From the NCBI RefSeq assembly GCF_001583495.1, contig NZ_LQAQ01000093.1, forward strand, positions 310,001-374,000: a stretch of DNA of 64,000 nucleotides, in the 5' to 3' direction. This document shows, one piece after another, positions 61,194 to 64,000 of this stretch. Position numbers and translations under genes: made by a program. The notes beneath the pieces are model-generated. The model saw only the letters and a program-made list of their open reading frames with translations. It ran no database searches and was not told where the DNA came from. Origin of the DNA: Flammeovirga sp. SJP92. Its GTDB lineage: Bacteria > Bacteroidota > Bacteroidia > Cytophagales > Flammeovirgaceae. Positions within the stretch are counted from its first letter, which is position 1. Each line of letters begins with the position of its first letter.

Positions 61194-64000
61194 TTATCTT
61201 TTAATCACCTTCTTTCTTATTACCTCATTTTTATCATGGCTAATAATTTCGAAGACATAAGTTCCTGAAGGCAAGTCTGTCAATGAAATGTTCAATGAAC
61301 TAACACTTTCATCTGTTGACAATGACTTCATTTGATGTCCAAGAAGGCTATATACATTAACTGTTGAACGACCAATAGTTCTGTTCAATGCAATCTTAAT
61401 TGTATGATCTGTTGGGTTTGGACTTAATACTGCATCCAATATTTCTTTCTCCAAACCTGATTTCACAGAAGTAACCTTGTTAAGACGCGCAGTACTTGAA
61501 GTAGAGTCTCCACCAAAGAAGAAACCATATTCTGCATTTGCTAATGCTACTTCAATTTGTGCCCAACCTCTATGGTAACGTTGTGTAAAAGGCTCTCCAG
61601 CCAAGTAAGCCGCTTCTAATCTTGCAAACTCAGGATCGTCTTTGTATTGAGGACGGATATCTAAGAATGACATACCTGATTGAATTGTAGCTCCGCTTGG
61701 TAGGGTACCTGTAAATGTTTCAGGGATATACACTTCTTGCTCAAAGATTCTAGCAAAGTCAGCTCTCTCTTCTAATGAAGCAACACCTTTGTCATCACGA
61801 TAAGTCACCCACATTCTGTCTAAGATTTCTTTTGCTAAATATTGAGCGGCTGTATCAAGTGTAGCATACTTTTCAGTAGCAGCCGCATAGTAGATTAATG
61901 TTTTTGCTAAAGAAGCAGCTACACCTAAATCTTGATTATAGCTTGTCACAGTTACGTGAAGGTTTGCATTGCTACCTGGATTTGCAGGATCCCAAGTATC
62001 AGGCTCACCTGTCCACTCTAAACCAGCAGGAATATCGAAATCGTTATCACCTACTAATACTGTTTCGTTAACAGCCCACTGTGCCCACTTTGTAATCAAG
62101 TCTTTTGCTCTTGGATCATTGTTGATATAGTACAATTCGGCAATACGCTCCATTGACCATACTTGCCATCCAAACCATCCACCTGAACCTGGATCGTGAT
62201 ACACTGGGTTTTCATCATAAGCCATACCATAGAAAGTAGATTTACCTGCAGGATAAACACTGTAATCACCATTCCAGCTGTTTGTTGCTCCACCTGCAAT
62301 ACCACCTTCAGCAGATTGTAACCAAGTATAGAATTCCAACTGACGGTCTAAACTTGTTGTCCAGTCTCTTACACCATTTGAAGATACTGGCTTTAATTCC
62401 TCTACTTGAGATAATGCATATGCAGCTACTGGATTTTGGTACCCGAAGTGACAGTGAGATGCACCAATTCTAAATGCCCACGCTGCTGAAGCATCTGTTG
62501 CTCCACCCCATGACATATACCATGACATCAGGTAGTGTGCATTATCATAGCTTGTTTGAGAAGTGGCATTTGGATCTTGTGCTCCTAGTGGTTTGAAATA
62601 TTTATCAAACATGGCTAATCTCAAGTAATCACCCATTTTAGAAGCTTTATCTAAATCTAAACTACTTAGACTTACACCTTGCTCTTTTGCATATTCGTAA
62701 GCCCAGTACATTACTTGTACAGCTCTTGCGTCAGCATCTGGTGCACTTGTGTATCTCCATTGTGTAGAATAAGCTCTGTCTTGAGTAAACAATGGTAAGA
62801 AACCATCTGCACTACCCCACTTGAATGCTTCCCATGATGGATGAGGTACTGTTTCGAATACAGATTCTTGCTCACCTCTTTGGAAAGTATTGATATATGA
62901 AGGTGCACTTACTCCATCACCACGGTTACCGTAGCCATAGAAGTTGTCATTATCCAATAACCAGTGCATTTGGTAGATATGAGGATTACCATATGCTGCT
63001 TCTAATTCTGCTGAAACATAATCTCCTTTTACTGGATTTGAGAAATCTAAAGGAGCAGGATATAATTCAGGAAGTGGGAATTCAGGAGCATAAGCTGCTG
63101 GGCTTGACGGATCATAAGCACCATTTGTTGGCTGATCTTCTGCTGTTGGGATGATAAACTGTTCTGTTTTTCTCCAAACTTCTTTTAATGGCTCCCAGTC
63201 TCCTGTAATTCTACCGTGCATTGCTTCTAACCACATCCAATAAGAATATAATTCTGAAGTCGATTCGTGACCGTGATCTGGTGCTTCTACAATTAATGAT
63301 TCAACAGAGTGGTGAGGAGAACCTTCAGGACTGAAGTAACCATTGGCAGGGTCTAAGTACATATTTCTCATTTCAACGAAACGCTGAATGTACTCATTGT
63401 CGGTATCTGGAGGAGTAATAATCACATTATCTTCCTCAGCCGTAATTGTAATGATCGCTTGATCTTCTCCACCTTTTGTATCAGTAACTGTCAATGTCAC
63501 ATCATAGCTACCTACAGCTGTATAAGTATGCGTAGCTAAAACACCTTCTCCTACTGTGCCATCACCAAAGTTCCATGCAAAAGATAAAGTATCACCGTCT
63601 GCATCTGTAGAACCTGATGCGTCAAAGCTTACTACAAATGGAATATTTCCAACTGTTGCATCTGCTGAAATACTTGCTACTGGAGGTGTATTTTCATCAG
63701 GAGGATTTGTTCCGCCATCACAAGTTGGAGCTGTTGCTGTTTTGCTGAAATAAACTGTAAAGCCACCTGCTTTCGATACCATTACAAAGTTATCCTGATC
63801 TGAAGTTACCCAATAGTCTCCATCAAAACCTGGAATTCCTGAAGCTGCCACTGTCACTGAAGGCTCAGCTGCGTCAAAAGTATGTGTTACTTTGCTTAAT
63901 AAATCAACATACCAGTTCGGTTGCCCATTGTTAGAATTGAACGAGAATTGGTATAATCCTTTATTTGCAAGATCCCAGTTGATTGTGAAGTCACGCATGT
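61194..64000 (-). CDS. secreted GH48 cellulase-type protein with PKD and T9SS domains (5' end cut)
   Basis: At least 934 residues; the N-terminus runs off the right edge, and the ATG at 63998 is probably internal. Order: beta-rich segment 1-95 (unrecognised), PKD domain about 104-188 (PVASISADAT..WNFGDGT), GH48 catalytic domain about 203-835 with RFVEMRNMYLDPANGYFS and EAPDHGHESTSE (238-249), which includes the conserved Glu region of the acid catalyst, then a C-terminal T9SS tail about 855-934 (LSPNPTDHTIKI, VNVYSLLGHQ, LPSGTYVFEI). GH48 enzymes act as reducing-end cellobiohydrolases. The protein should be exported across the outer membrane by T9SS. Confidence 0.93.
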   Translation of the reverse strand, partial: MRDFTINWDLANKGLYQFSFNSNNGQPNWYVDLLSKVTHTFDAAEPSVTVAASGIPGFDGDYWVTSDQDNFVMVSKAGGFTVYFSKTATAPTCDGGTNPPDENTPPVASISADATVGNIPFVVSFDASGSTDADGDTLSFAWNFGDGTVGEGVLATHTYTAVGSYDVTLTVTDTKGGEDQAIITITAEEDNVIITPPDTDNEYIQRFVEMRNMYLDPANGYFSPEGSPHHSVESLIVEAPDHGHESTSELYSYWMWLEAMHGRITGDWEPLKEVWRKTEQFIIPTAEDQPTNGAYDPSSPAAYAPEFPLPELYPAPLDFSNPVKGDYVSAELEAAYGNPHIYQMHWLLDNDNFYGYGNRGDGVSAPSYINTFQRGEQESVFETVPHPSWEAFKWGSADGFLPLFTQDRAYSTQWRYTSAPDADARAVQVMYWAYEYAKEQGVSLSSLDLDKASKMGDYLRLAMFDKYFKPLGAQDPNATSQTSYDNAHYLMSWYMSWGGATDASAAWAFRIGASHCHFGYQNPVAAYALSQVEELKPVSSNGVRDWTTSLDRQLEFYTWLQSAEGGIAGGATNSWNGDYSVYPAGKSTFYGMAYDENPVYHDPGSGGWFGWQVWSMERIAELYYINNDPRAKDLITKWAQWAVNETVLVGDNDFDIPAGLEWTGEPDTWDPANPGSNANLHVTVTSYNQDLGVAASLAKTLIYYAAATEKYATLDTAAQYLAKEILDRMWVTYRDDKGVASLEERADFARIFEQEVYIPETFTGTLPSGATIQSGMSFLDIRPQYKDDPEFARLEAAYLAGEPFTQRYHRGWAQIEVALANAEYGFFFGGDSTSSTARLNKVTSVKSGLEKEILDAVLSPNPTDHTIKIALNRTIGRSTVNVYSLLGHQMKSLSTDESVSSLNISLTDLPSGTYVFEIISHDKNEVIRKKVIKR

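Noticed and set aside
1-64000. CRISPR arrays, prophage, toxin-antitoxin or restriction systems.
   Set aside because: No regularly spaced repeats, integrase, phage structural genes or defence-type domains were found.

Overview
The window is AT-rich chromosomal DNA from a member of the Bacteroidota, most likely a marine Cytophagales/Flammeovirga-like bacterium; the genus is an inference. The evidence is: the last gene ends in a type IX secretion (T9SS) sorting domain; several promoters fit the Bacteroidota primary-sigma pattern TTTG-N19-TAnnTTTG; Shine-Dalgarno sites are scarce; and the families present (DUF4920 lipoprotein, FecR with a C-terminal STN-like domain, ComEC without a nuclease domain, PduO, CobJ-CbiC fusion) are common in that phylum.

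Layout. 64-2132: TolC-family outer-membrane channel behind its TetR regulator; the rest of the efflux system would lie off the left edge. 2529-4422: three lipoprotein genes (cytochrome-c-like, DUF4920, cyclophilin). 4735-11752: housekeeping and hypothetical genes (degenerate receiver, fabD, three tRNA-Asn, engB, saccharopine dehydrogenase, marC, DUF1349). 12001-14711: soluble PAS histidine kinase and a beta-barrel protein. 15014-18695: a shortened str operon (rpsL-rpsG-fusA-rpsJ) that ends in a strong terminator instead of continuing into the S10 operon. 18710-35769: FecR, fused trehalose synthase/phosphatase, a possible small RNA, ferredoxin reductase, ComEC, glmM, cysteine desulfurase, alpha-carbonic anhydrase, a TetR gene with a palindromic operator, two YceI proteins and enolase.

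35893-60611 is the main block: about 25 kb of cobalamin genes, all on the minus strand. The upper unit is cobQ-cobD-cbiB-AAA ATPase. Right at the ATPase stop codon lies a consensus promoter, followed by a cobalamin riboswitch. These should drive a run of co-directional genes: ferredoxin-like gene, SDR, cbiX, cobI, cobJ-cbiC, cobL, cbiG-cobM, cobK, cbiD, cobalt transporter, chlI/D, cobU, cbiA, pduO, cobW, half-size MFS and cobN. Together they cover precorrin-2 to adenosyl-GDP-cobinamide, in the early-cobalt-insertion ('anaerobic') logic with CbiX, CbiD and CbiG, yet a CobN/ChlID late-type chelatase is also encoded. SUMT, cobS, cobT and the final phosphatase are not in the window. Three kinds of palindromic repeat sit inside this block.

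61194-64000 is the 3' part of a secreted GH48 cellulase-type enzyme with a PKD domain and a T9SS tail, cut by the right edge.

No CRISPR array, transposase, integrase or prophage gene was seen. The observations most worth following are the riboswitch/promoter arrangement, the unassigned genes inside the B12 cluster (AAA ATPase, SDR, ferredoxin fusion, half-MFS), the palindromic repeats with covarying arms, the orphan terminator suggesting a small RNA, and the GH48 enzyme.
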